Source: Pseudomonas tremae (GTDB lineage Bacteria; Pseudomonadota; Gammaproteobacteria; Pseudomonadales; Pseudomonadaceae). From it: a stretch of 64,000 nucleotides of DNA. How positions within the stretch are numbered: the stretch's first letter is position 1; each line of letters begins with the position of its first letter. This document shows positions 17,383-25,725 of the stretch, in pieces. The translations under genes and the position numbers were made by a program. The stretch lies in assembly GCF_001401155.1 (NCBI RefSeq), contig NZ_LJRO01000482.1:1-64000 (forward strand). The letters are read 5' to 3'. The notes beneath the pieces are model-generated. The model ran no database searches and was not told where the DNA came from. It saw only the letters and a program-made list of their open reading frames with translations.

Positions 17383-18681
17383 ATGACGATTAATACTCAC
17401 GTAAGTAATAACGGTTCATCGTGGTCATCTCTCTCGCCAGGCAATCAGGCACCGGACCCGCAACATTCCGGAAAAACATCAGGCAATGCCGTTAACTTTC
17501 TCCCTCCAGAACATACAAACGGCTCGAGCAATGCCGTCAGTTGGGGAAGCGGCACGCCAAACGCTGCTATTGCAGGCCCTGGACGAGCAAGTGGCTCAGG
17601 TCAAAGCGAGTTGGTAGAGGCGCTGAAGACGCTTATCTTTACGCTGCTCAAAAGTTTGATGGGCAACACTTCCGCAGGCCATCCATCTGCAAGCAACTCA
17701 TCCGCAAGTGAGCCTTCTGCAAGCCAGCCTTCTGGATCGTCCGGGCCTGGAAGTAGTTCAGCTTCCCCAGACTGTGCAAACAGTTCGGCTGCAGACGCGA
17801 GCCCACCTGAACAGTCCGGTGAAACTTTTCCGCTCAACAACTCTGGCCTGGGTGCTCATGGTGGCGCTAATACTGTTCCGGACCGGATTGCCTCTCCCGA
17901 GGCAGCTCGAAAAATGGTCGAAGATGTGAAGAATGCCGGCGGGGGAACACTGCGCATGCAGATGACCCACGACCAGATCAATGACCCGGAGCAAATGGCC
18001 AAGCTCAAGGCGATGGTCGATGCTGGCGACAAACAGGGGGTCAAGGTTCAGTTCACGTTTCGTGACAACGCCAATGGCGGTGGCGGCAATGTCTTGACCG
18101 GTGAAAAACTCAAACAAGCCGCCGATGATGTCAAGAACGTCGTTTCCGCAGTTGGAAAGCACCCAAGTTTTGTACTCGACACGTTCAACGAAGGTGGCAA
18201 GAGCGCCACTCAGGGCTGGGCTGATATGCAAAGCACGTTGATCAAGTCTGCGCGTGACGCCGGTTACAAGGGCGACATTGTGGTAGAGGACAGCAATTGG
18301 GGCGGCGGTCTGACGGCAGGCGGGGAGAGCGGGCTGGTCAAATACGCCGATCAGTTGAAAGCCGCCAATGGCCGTGGCAACCCTGGCCTGATCGGCAGTA
18401 TCCATGAATACGCCAGCGGTGCCGACGCGTCTTCGCGTCTTTCATCAGAGATAAAGGCGCTGACGGGTGCTGGCTTCAAGCCTCAAATAGGCGAAGTCGG
18501 CAACGCCAACTGGGCCGGGGGCAGTAACTTCGAAGAGCGCGACGGGGCCAATCAGGCTGTGAAAGACAACATGGACGCGCTAAAAGCCGCAGGCGCTGAT
18601 GTCCTGCCGTGGATGGACCAGTTCAGGGACGGCAAGATCAAACACGACGTCGGCTTTTCGAAAGGCGATCAATTCTCCTGA
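17383..18681 (+). CDS. hopAH1: Type III effector HopAH1, glycoside hydrolase-like
   Basis: A 432-residue effector. Residues 1-150 are a Ser/Asn/Gly/Pro-rich secretion region with a short hydrophobic helix near 77-93 and a Ser-Ala-rich linker at about 95-145. The C-terminal about 270 residues resemble a family 5-type glycoside hydrolase barrel: SFVLDTFNEGG places Glu270 where the acid/base Glu follows Asn, IGSIHEY supplies a conserved His-Glu pair, and PQIGEVGN gives Glu371 as candidate nucleophile. An activity on beta-glucans would fit, but the substrate is not known. ATG 17383 follows CGGAG; the open frame to 17302 is not used. It follows hopAG1 by about 100 bases and likely shares its hrp box. 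Confidence 0.85.
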   Translation: MTINTHVSNNGSSWSSLSPGNQAPDPQHSGKTSGNAVNFLPPEHTNGSSNAVSWGSGTPNAAIAGPGRASGSGQSELVEALKTLIFTLLKSLMGNTSAGHPSASNSSASEPSASQPSGSSGPGSSSASPDCANSSAADASPPEQSGETFPLNNSGLGAHGGANTVPDRIASPEAARKMVEDVKNAGGGTLRMQMTHDQINDPEQMAKLKAMVDAGDKQGVKVQFTFRDNANGGGGNVLTGEKLKQAADDVKNVVSAVGKHPSFVLDTFNEGGKSATQGWADMQSTLIKSARDAGYKGDIVVEDSNWGGGLTAGGESGLVKYADQLKAANGRGNPGLIGSIHEYASGADASSRLSSEIKALTGAGFKPQIGEVGNANWAGGSNFEERDGANQAVKDNMDALKAAGADVLPWMDQFRDGKIKHDVGFSKGDQFS

Positions 18682-18846
18682 CGTTGGGTATTTGTATTAC
18701 GCCTGATCACGCCAATCAACTTAAGGTCGCTGGTTCTACGTGAACAGACAGCCATCAATCCATTCAGGCTGATGAATACAAAAGGGGGACGACGGCGTCG
18801 CCACCCCTGCATTTTGGTTCTCGATAGAAAGCAGGAAATCAATGTT

Positions 18847-19650
18847 ATGCCCGTAAACAGCCTCATGCTGAGTTTGAAGCTGAACACCCAGCTGACTCCA
18901 CCACCGGTAAGAAAAAATACAAACGCTGAACTGAATCGCATGAATAAGGGAGAGGTACTTGCACACACTCAAACCCGGTTCGCCTTGAATCACCGTGCCC
19001 CCACCTACGAGATCGTACAGCGAGCGCGGGGCGAGAATCATGGCGGCTGGACGGCGTTCAACAAATGCCGGATGACGGGCACCGACATGTTTATTCACAT
19101 GGACCGCAGAGCGCCCAAGAGCAAGGGCGACTTTGCCGGTGACAAGTTTCACCTGAGTGTGGCGCCCGAGCACGTTGCGCGCGCATTTGATGCGATAGGC
19201 AAACTGTTACAAGCCGACGACAGCCCTGTCGACAAGTGGAAAGTGACCGACATGAGTGGCGTACATACAAACGCGCCGCCTGAACAAGCGCGCATCACGC
19301 AGGGCGCTCAATTTACGCTGTATGCCAAACCTGACCGTGCGGATAACACCTACAGCCCCGAATACATGGGGAAAATGAGGGGCTTGATCAGCAGCATCGA
19401 GCATGAGTTGCGAGCGGCCGGTATAGCGCAGAGCCGTAATCGCCCGGCCTCGGATGTTGCTCCCGGACACTGGGCGTATGCGTCTTATCGTAATGAACAC
19501 AAAAGCGAGAGAGCGGGGTCATCCAGCCAAGCTAATGAACTTGAAACAGAACCGTTTTTTCAGTTGGTTTCATTTGCTGAGGTTGCTGCTTCGCCAGTGA
19601 ATGCAAACGCCGGAAATCGCTCATTGCTGCCACCACCCTGGACCCGCTGA
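18847..19650 (+). CDS. hopAI1: Type III effector HopAI1, phosphothreonine lyase
   Basis: A 267-residue member of the OspF/SpvC/HopAI1 family, which removes phosphate from the activation-loop phosphothreonine of host MAP kinases by beta-elimination, permanently blocking immune signalling. The catalytic signature is intact: GDKFHLSV gives His102 (general acid) and SPVDKWKVTD gives Lys132 (general base), 30 residues apart as in SpvC; Arg149 and Tyr159 match phosphate-binding positions, and GHWAYASYRNEH is conserved. The N-terminus (MPVNSLMLSLKLNTQL) resembles the MAPK-docking motif. The C-terminal about 20 residues are an extra Pro-rich tail. ATG 18847 has AGGAAATC upstream. Full length, so likely active. 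Confidence 0.93.
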   Translation: MPVNSLMLSLKLNTQLTPPPVRKNTNAELNRMNKGEVLAHTQTRFALNHRAPTYEIVQRARGENHGGWTAFNKCRMTGTDMFIHMDRRAPKSKGDFAGDKFHLSVAPEHVARAFDAIGKLLQADDSPVDKWKVTDMSGVHTNAPPEQARITQGAQFTLYAKPDRADNTYSPEYMGKMRGLISSIEHELRAAGIAQSRNRPASDVAPGHWAYASYRNEHKSERAGSSSQANELETEPFFQLVSFAEVAASPVNANAGNRSLLPPPWTR

Positions 19651-19838
19651 GCAGGCCTGGCTTGTGGATCGTCGCTGCATACAAACCAGCTCCCCTTACA
19701 TCACATGGCTCACAACCCTTGACGGGTACTGTGCAGATTCTGTGATGACCGCTGGTGACACCTGCATGTGCTTACAAAGCACGTGTTGAAAATAGAAAAC
19801 GCCGTCGCACAACGAGGCGTCTTACAAGGAAACACTTC

Positions 19839-21044
19839 ATGCCAAACCCGGTATCTCAACATTCTGCCAATCATGCCTACCTCCACAATCAGTCTTCCGG
19901 TAGCCAGCGCCCTGCTTCACGTGCTCAGGCGGCCCCACACAGTGTTCAGCGTGCCAGGCCAGGAAACGCGACGGCGCTCGTCGGAGGACACCCCGTTGCC
20001 ATGGCCGCGATTAACCGGACAGGGTTTGCGTCTGCGTTTGCAACTTCCCAGACCGTGCACACCACGATGATGGGTCAACAAGGCATATCGCCTGCTTTTG
20101 CTCAGCAAGTTTTAAATCAGAGCCAGCGATTGGCGCACGCGGCTGAGCATGAGAAACAGCATATTCTCAGCAGTCAGCTGAATAATTTCCCGACAGAAAG
20201 AAACGGAATTGCACACAACAGCCTGCAGCACTTTCGCCGCTATTCACCCGCGCAGGGCAAGCACATCGTTGATGCATTGCATACCTATCAGGCGGACTAT
20301 GGCGATAACTACCTGATGAATATCAGCGCGATGGGTTATCGCTCCCTGAGGCATTACCTGCAATCCCTCGACCCTAAATATAACAACGAAGCCGAGGTCA
20401 ATAAGTTTGTCCGTGATTTCGCTCGACATTATGAGGCGGGCGAACTGAACGCCAGTGAAGTTGAAATGCACAAGACTCACATCGAACATCAGCTGGCGCC
20501 GCAAGTCGCCCTTTTACAACAGTTTATTCACGCCGCTCCGCGTATTTCAGGCGTTTCCCTCTTGAAAGGGGCGACAGGGCATAACGATCTGTTCACCACC
20601 CAACTGGACGGCCGTTCAGCACTGGGCGCCTTGCTGGCGGGACAATCAATACGATTCAACGGCTTCCTCAGCACCACATCAGGCGCCGCAGCCGCTGTAG
20701 AGTTCTCCAGTGTGGACGATGGCAGAGAGTTGGGAAGGGCTCGGTACACGGTAGATTTTTCAAGCAGAGATGCGGCTTCCGAGGTGTTGCGCAGGCAGGC
20801 AATTGGAGAGCTGCGGCGTGGTAACTTCGATCCGGCATCGATTTTTTTCCGCTTCAAGGCCGACCGTGTTGCGGGTATCCACGTCGACGCAATTCAGGAT
20901 GCTCATAACCCGCAGATGAGCATCAGCGGCGCGGGTGAGCAGGAAGTTCTGCTCAATCCGGGGCATTACTTTCAGCCCGAAAAGATTGTGATGCTTGAAC
21001 AAGGTTTTGCAGTCACTGGCAGGCTCTCTTATGGCGGACGCTGA
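19839..21044 (+). CDS. Candidate type III effector with an ADP-ribosyltransferase-like domain
   Basis: A 401-residue protein I cannot name. N-terminal residues 1-45 are Ser/Asn/Gln/Ala-rich without early acidic residues, typical of type III secretion. Residues 95-225 look helical. Residues about 235-400 resemble an ADP-ribosyltransferase: the SLLKGATG strand, FNGFLSTTS (Ser278, Thr279, Thr280) and GAGEQEVLLNPG with E367-x-E369. The first motif normally has Arg (YRG); here it is Lys243, so catalysis may be lost or altered. ATG 19839 has AAGGA upstream; longer in-frame starts are rejected as the extension is basic and lacks secretion features. It lies 188 bases after hopAI1 on the same strand, with no separate hrp box seen. 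Confidence 0.7.
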   Translation: MPNPVSQHSANHAYLHNQSSGSQRPASRAQAAPHSVQRARPGNATALVGGHPVAMAAINRTGFASAFATSQTVHTTMMGQQGISPAFAQQVLNQSQRLAHAAEHEKQHILSSQLNNFPTERNGIAHNSLQHFRRYSPAQGKHIVDALHTYQADYGDNYLMNISAMGYRSLRHYLQSLDPKYNNEAEVNKFVRDFARHYEAGELNASEVEMHKTHIEHQLAPQVALLQQFIHAAPRISGVSLLKGATGHNDLFTTQLDGRSALGALLAGQSIRFNGFLSTTSGAAAAVEFSSVDDGRELGRARYTVDFSSRDAASEVLRRQAIGELRRGNFDPASIFFRFKADRVAGIHVDAIQDAHNPQMSISGAGEQEVLLNPGHYFQPEKIVMLEQGFAVTGRLSYGGR

Positions 21045-21077
21045 GGTTTCCTGAGCTGATCGGCAAGCGCGCTGACG

Positions 21078-22163
21078 TTACCGGTGCAAGATCACCTGAT
21101 GAATCTCCTGCAGCGGAATGATCCGTTGCGCTGCGTTCAGTTTGATCGCTTCCTTGGGCATGCCGAACACCACGCAACTGGCCTCATCCTGAGCCACGGT
21201 CGAGCTGCCTGCGTCGAGCATTTCCTTGAGCCCGCGTGCGCCGTCGTCGCCCATGCCGGTCATGATGATGCCGGTGGCGTTCTTGCCGGCGAACTTGGCC
21301 ACAGAGCGAAACAGTACGTCCACGGAAGGACGGTGCCGGTTGACTAGCGGGCCGTCGATGACCTGAACGTGATAATAGGCGCCGCTGCGCGTGACCATCA
21401 TGTGCTTGCCGCCGGGCGCAATCAGCGCCAGGCCCGGCAGGATGCGGTCATTGTTTCGGGCCTCGCGCACTTCGATCTGGCTAAGGCTGTTCAAGCGTTC
21501 GGCGAACGAGGCGGTGAACTTCTCCGGCATGTGCTGGACGATGACCATGCCGGGGCACACGCGGGGCAGGGCGGTCAATACCGCTTCCAGCGCCTGGGTG
21601 CCGCCGGTCGACGTACCGATCGCGACGATGCGCTCGGTGGTCTGCGCCATGGCATGGCCACTGGCGGCAGGCAGGATGGCGTCGGCGGTTAACTTGCTGG
21701 CGGGGTTCAGGACTGGTGCAGCGGCGCGCTTGCCAAGGTTTTTGACATTGGAATGTGCGGCCGCACGAATCGCCGAAATCAGCTCGGCAGCGGACTCGAT
21801 CAGGAAGTTCTTCAGGCCGGTCGTGGGCTTGGTGATGATTTCCACCGCCCCTGCGGACAACGCCTGCAGCGACGTTTCCGCGCCTTTCTGGGTCAGCGAC
21901 GAGCAGATCACCACCGGTGTCGGCCGCTCGCTCATGATCTTCTTGAGAAACGTGATGCCATCCATGCGCGGCATTTCCACGTCCAGCACGATGACGTCGG
22001 GCCATTCCTGGGCCAGCTTGCTCATGGCAAATATCGGGTCTGACGCCGCGCCCATTACATGAATGTCGGGGGTGTCGTTGAGGATGGCTACGAGTACCTG
22101 GCGAACGACAGCCGAATCATCGACCAGCAATACGCTGATTTTTTTGTTTGGCATCTTTTTCAC
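21078..22163 (-). CDS. cheB: Chemotaxis response regulator protein-glutamate methylesterase CheB
   Basis: About 361 residues. Removes methyl groups from chemoreceptor glutamates (and deamidates glutamines) to adapt signalling. N-terminal receiver with phospho-Asp in VIVLDVEMPRMDG and acidic pair VDDS. C-terminal esterase with Ser in IGTSTGGTQAL, His in VIVQHMPEKFT and Asp in GMGDDGARGL, the catalytic triad. The GTG at 22163 lies five bases after GGATG and overlaps the end of cheD by 47 bases; ATG 22154 is an alternative. Last gene of the nine-gene chemosensory operon, transcribed toward the effector block. Confidence 0.93.
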   Translation of the reverse strand: MKKMPNKKISVLLVDDSAVVRQVLVAILNDTPDIHVMGAASDPIFAMSKLAQEWPDVIVLDVEMPRMDGITFLKKIMSERPTPVVICSSLTQKGAETSLQALSAGAVEIITKPTTGLKNFLIESAAELISAIRAAAHSNVKNLGKRAAAPVLNPASKLTADAILPAASGHAMAQTTERIVAIGTSTGGTQALEAVLTALPRVCPGMVIVQHMPEKFTASFAERLNSLSQIEVREARNNDRILPGLALIAPGGKHMMVTRSGAYYHVQVIDGPLVNRHRPSVDVLFRSVAKFAGKNATGIIMTGMGDDGARGLKEMLDAGSSTVAQDEASCVVFGMPKEAIKLNAAQRIIPLQEIHQVILHR

Positions 22164-22650
22164 TTACATCCATTGGTTGGTGCCTGACCCATACGTTTCC
22201 GTCCCACAGGTCGAAGATGATGTTGCGATGACCGGTGCTGCCGAGGTCCTGAGCGATCAGTTGCAGATGGTGCTGCTCGGCCAGCGCAAGCGCTGCGTGA
22301 ATGTTCAGGTCTGCGACGTTATGCATGTGTTGCTCGAGACGTTGAGCAGGAAACATTTCACCGCCACCAAACAGCTTGATCTGATACTCCGCAGGCAGTG
22401 TGCCATTGGCCAGCGCGTGGCGGATCAGTATTTCCATTGCCTCGTCGGCGTATTTGCCGTCCAGCGGCTCGTGCTTGCGGATACGCCCTGGCAGCATGAA
22501 ATGACACATGCCGCCAATACGCCGATGCGGATGCCAGAAGGTGATCGCCACGCAGGAACCCAGCAGCGTACGCAAGCGCACAGGCCGGGTCTCGAAGACC
22601 ACGTCGCCGGGGGCCAGCACTGTTTCGCAGACGCCGACGGGCGTGTTCAT
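22117..22650 (-). CDS. cheD: Chemoreceptor glutamine deamidase CheD
   Basis: A 177-residue protein that deamidates receptor glutamines and can act with CheC/CheY in some bacteria. The catalytic Cys lies in RTLLGSCVAITFWHP and the His in GGMCHFMLPG, followed by KLFGGGEMF, all family hallmarks. It overlaps cheR by four bases at its start and cheB at its end, so the three are translationally coupled. CheD is characteristic of the secondary Pseudomonas chemosensory clusters and absent from the flagellar che1 cluster. Confidence 0.92.
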   Translation of the reverse strand: MNTPVGVCETVLAPGDVVFETRPVRLRTLLGSCVAITFWHPHRRIGGMCHFMLPGRIRKHEPLDGKYADEAMEILIRHALANGTLPAEYQIKLFGGGEMFPAQRLEQHMHNVADLNIHAALALAEQHHLQLIAQDLGSTGHRNIIFDLWDGNVWVRHQPMDVSEKDAKQKNQRIAGR

Positions 22651-23456
22651 GGTTTGCGGTAGATCGAAGGGGAGACCATTTTCAACACGTCATTCACACC
22701 GTTCAGGCTTTCCGAGTGGCTGATGATGAAGTAACCACCGGGTTTGAGGCGCGGTATCAATCGCGCCACGACTTTGCTCTTGGTCTCCTGATCAAAATAA
22801 ATCATCACGTTGCGCAGGAAAATGACGTCGAACTCACCCAGATCCGGAAGGGTTTCATTTAGATTGACCTGCACGAAGCTGACCCGGCTGCGCAAAGACT
22901 TGTCGATCAGGAAGGTGCCTTCCTGGCGACCTGTGCCTTTCAGACAATATTTGAACAGCAAAGGTTGCGGAAGCGTCTCGGTACGCTCCATCGGGTAGTG
23001 GCCGCTGCGCGCTTTGATCAGCACCCGCGTGCTGATGTCCGAGCCGATGACCTCCCATGGCGAGGTGCCCAGTTGTTCGGCCAGTGTCATTGCCAGGCTG
23101 TAGGGCTCTTCGCCAGACGAGCTGGCAGCGCTCCATATCCGGAATACTTTGCCCGGCGAGACCTTCGGCAGTACATGCTGGCGCAAGAAATCAAAGTGCT
23201 TGGGCTCGCGAAAAAAGTAGGTTTCATTGGTGGTGAGCAAATCCAGCGCAATTTGCAGCTCGCCATTGCGCTGGTCGGTCATGATCAGCTTGAAGTACTC
23301 GCCGTAGCTGTCCAGCTCGTAGTGCTTGAGGCGTTTGAACAGGCGGCCAGCGACCAGTGCTTTTTTGGCCGACGTCAGTTTGATGCCCGCAGCGCGGTAC
23401 AGCCAGGACTGGAACTGGCCGAACTCGCGATCACTGAGCGACGCTGTATCAACCAT
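22647..23456 (-). CDS. cheR: Chemoreceptor methyltransferase CheR
   Basis: A 269-residue SAM-dependent methyltransferase that methylates glutamates on receptors. Helical N-terminal domain, then the SAM domain with FRIWSAASSSGEEPYSLAM, VIGSDISTRVL and FDVIFLRNVMIYFD. The beta-subdomain that can bind a receptor C-terminal pentapeptide is present in the middle region; the receptor at 24042 ends in a plausible pentapeptide. It follows cheW by nine bases and overlaps cheD by four. Confidence 0.93.
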   Translation of the reverse strand: MVDTASLSDREFGQFQSWLYRAAGIKLTSAKKALVAGRLFKRLKHYELDSYGEYFKLIMTDQRNGELQIALDLLTTNETYFFREPKHFDFLRQHVLPKVSPGKVFRIWSAASSSGEEPYSLAMTLAEQLGTSPWEVIGSDISTRVLIKARSGHYPMERTETLPQPLLFKYCLKGTGRQEGTFLIDKSLRSRVSFVQVNLNETLPDLGEFDVIFLRNVMIYFDQETKSKVVARLIPRLKPGGYFIISHSESLNGVNDVLKMVSPSIYRKP

Positions 23457-23465
23457 GCGCGGGCC

Positions 23466-24005
23466 TCAATGGGCGTCAAGGTCGGCAGCAGGTGTCTGAC
23501 CCGCTGCTGCCAGGCTGGACATCTCGTCGATGGACAGCACCTTCTCGACTTCCAGCACGATCACGAACTTGCCATCGACCTTGGCCATGCCGCTGATGAA
23601 ATCAGCACGAATCCGCGCGCCGAAATTGGGCGGCGGCTCGATCTGTGACGCAGGTATTTCCAGTACCGCCGAGACATTATCGACCAGCAAGCCGATGTCC
23701 TGCGGCTGACCGTCCTCGGTACTGGCTTCGATGATGATGACGCACGAGCGCCGGGTAATGTCCGAGTTCTGGCGCCCGAAACGCGCCGACAGATCAACCA
23801 CCGGCACCACCGCACCGCGCAGGTTGATCACGCCGCGCACGAACGCGGGCATCATCGGCACGACGGTCAGGCTGCCGTACTCGATGATTTCCTTGATGCC
23901 CAGAATGCCGATGGCGAACATCTCGCCACCCAGCATGAATGTCAGGTACTGCGCCTCTTCCTCGACCGCTGTTGCGGCCTGTCGAGTCGTGACCAATGAG
24001 CCCAT
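23466..24005 (-). CDS. cheW: Chemotaxis coupling protein CheW
   Basis: A 179-residue adaptor linking receptors to CheA in the array. Typical CheW core: YLTFMLGGEMFAIGILGIKEI, then VRGVINLRGAVVPVVDLSARF, and DIGLLVDNVSAVLEI. It has a slightly long N-terminus (about 15 residues) and a C-terminal tail after KVLSIDEM. Encoded between the receptor and cheR, 36 bases from the receptor gene. Confidence 0.93.
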   Translation of the reverse strand: MGSLVTTRQAATAVEEEAQYLTFMLGGEMFAIGILGIKEIIEYGSLTVVPMMPAFVRGVINLRGAVVPVVDLSARFGRQNSDITRRSCVIIIEASTEDGQPQDIGLLVDNVSAVLEIPASQIEPPPNFGARIRADFISGMAKVDGKFVIVLEVEKVLSIDEMSSLAAAGQTPAADLDAH

Positions 24006-24041
24006 GTCGTTCTCCCAGTGAATCGGTATCGAAGCCGTCGA

Positions 24042-25697
24042 TCAGAAACGAGTGAATTCCGATTCGTCCGGCGAGCTGGCCATGCTGTGCGCAAAGGCCT
24101 TGCGCGGCGCCTGCTGCACAGGCCTTGGCGGCTGGCGGGTCGGGCTGCCGTGGCTGTCGATCTTGTTGCTGTGTGCTGCGGCTTTTGGCGACGCGTCGAG
24201 GGTGAAGAAGCTCATGGATTGCTGCAGTTGTTCGGCCTGGCTGCTCATTTCTTCTGCCGTGGCGGCCAGCTCTTCGCTACTCGATGCGTTCTGCTGGGTT
24301 ACCTGATTGAGTTGCGTCATGGCCGTGTTGATTTGTGCGACGCCTGCCGCCTGCTCTTCGGAAGCGGCGCTGATTTCCTGCACCAGATCAGAAGTCTTGT
24401 TGATCGATGGCACCATCTCGTCCAGCAACTTGCCGGCCTTTTCGGCCATTTCCACGCTGCTGGAAGACAGCTCGCCAATCTCCTGAGCGGCAATCTGGCT
24501 TCGTTCTGCCAGCTTGCGCACCTCGGCAGCCACCACCGCGAAGCCTTTGCCATGCTCACCGGCGCGGGCCGCTTCGATAGCAGCGTTCAGTGCAAGGAGG
24601 TTGGTCTGGTAGGCAATGTCATCGATGATGCTGATGCGCTGGGCAATCTTCTTCATCGCGACCACGGTCTGCTGTACCGATTCGCCACCATCGGTGGCTT
24701 CTTTGGCAGCCTTGCTGGCCATGCCGTCGGTGACCTTGGCGTTCTCGGTGTTCTGGTTGATGCTGGCGCTCATCTGTTCGACCGAAGCGCTGGTCTCTTC
24801 GACGCTGGCTGCCTGTTCGCTGGTCGCCTGGCTCATCGACTGTGCCGTCGCGCTGACTTCTTCCGAGGCGCTGGCCAGGTTGTCGGCGGCGTTACGCACT
24901 TCGCCGATGATGTGCGACAGTTTGCCGACCATATTGCGCATGGCGTTTAGCACCATGCCGGTCTCGTCCTTGGAACCGTGACCAATGTGTGCGTTGAGGT
25001 TGCCCTCGGCCAGTTGCTCGGCGGCAGTGGCTGCTTCCTTGAGTGGGCGCGAAATGATCCGCGCGATGAACAGCGCCAGGCCCAGACCGATCAGCAAGGC
25101 TGCAACCAGTACCGCGATGATCGAAATACGTGAGGTTTCGTACAGGCTGGTGCCCTTGTTGCCAGCGATGGTCGCGCCAGCTTCATTCAGATCGACCATT
25201 TTTTGCAGCTGAGTGGTCACTTCATCAAAATGCGTCTTGGATTCGCCCTTGAGTAACGTGCGCGCCTGAGCCTCCAGGTTTTGGCGTGATTGATCGAACA
25301 GGTCGCTACTGACCTTCAGGTAGGCGGCCCATGACGCGCTCACGCTACTGAACAATTGACGATCTTCATCACTGACAATCAACTTGTCGTAAATGGCCAG
25401 TCGCGCTTCAAACTGCTTGCGTGCTTCTGCTGCCTCAAGCTCCATCTGGGCTTTTTCCGGGGCAGCGTCCGCCGCGATATGACGGTTTTCCTTTAGTCGG
25501 TAACTGGCTGCGAAGAATCGCATGCCCGCAGCCGCCCGCATGGACGGCATCCAGTTTTCCTTGATGTCCTGCGCGGCCTGGTTGACCTGGCCTAGCTGGA
25601 TAATCGCAAAGACTCCCATCGCTGCGGTCAACGCCAGAACCACCAGAAAAGAGGTAATCAGCTTGGTGGATATCTTCAGATCGTAAAACCATTTCAT
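24042..25697 (-). CDS. Methyl-accepting chemotaxis protein with CheR-docking tail
   Basis: A 551-residue membrane receptor, likely the main input for this operon. Membrane helix 1 at about 11-31, a four-helix-bundle-type periplasmic domain to about 190, helix 2 at about 192-214, HAMP (ISRPLKEAATAAEQLAEGN), then the signalling domain with tip YQTNLLALNAAIEAARAG. After the signalling helices is a flexible linker of about 45 residues rich in Pro, Ser and His, ending EFTRF. That fits the x-aromatic-x-x-aromatic pattern of CheR-binding pentapeptides such as NWETF. Ligand unknown. It sits between cheA and cheW. Confidence 0.92.
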   Translation of the reverse strand: MKWFYDLKISTKLITSFLVVLALTAAMGVFAIIQLGQVNQAAQDIKENWMPSMRAAAGMRFFAASYRLKENRHIAADAAPEKAQMELEAAEARKQFEARLAIYDKLIVSDEDRQLFSSVSASWAAYLKVSSDLFDQSRQNLEAQARTLLKGESKTHFDEVTTQLQKMVDLNEAGATIAGNKGTSLYETSRISIIAVLVAALLIGLGLALFIARIISRPLKEAATAAEQLAEGNLNAHIGHGSKDETGMVLNAMRNMVGKLSHIIGEVRNAADNLASASEEVSATAQSMSQATSEQAASVEETSASVEQMSASINQNTENAKVTDGMASKAAKEATDGGESVQQTVVAMKKIAQRISIIDDIAYQTNLLALNAAIEAARAGEHGKGFAVVAAEVRKLAERSQIAAQEIGELSSSSVEMAEKAGKLLDEMVPSINKTSDLVQEISAASEEQAAGVAQINTAMTQLNQVTQQNASSSEELAATAEEMSSQAEQLQQSMSFFTLDASPKAAAHSNKIDSHGSPTRQPPRPVQQAPRKAFAHSMASSPDESEFTRF

Positions 25698-25725
25698 CGG
25701 GTTACTCCTTGGAATTGCAAATCCG

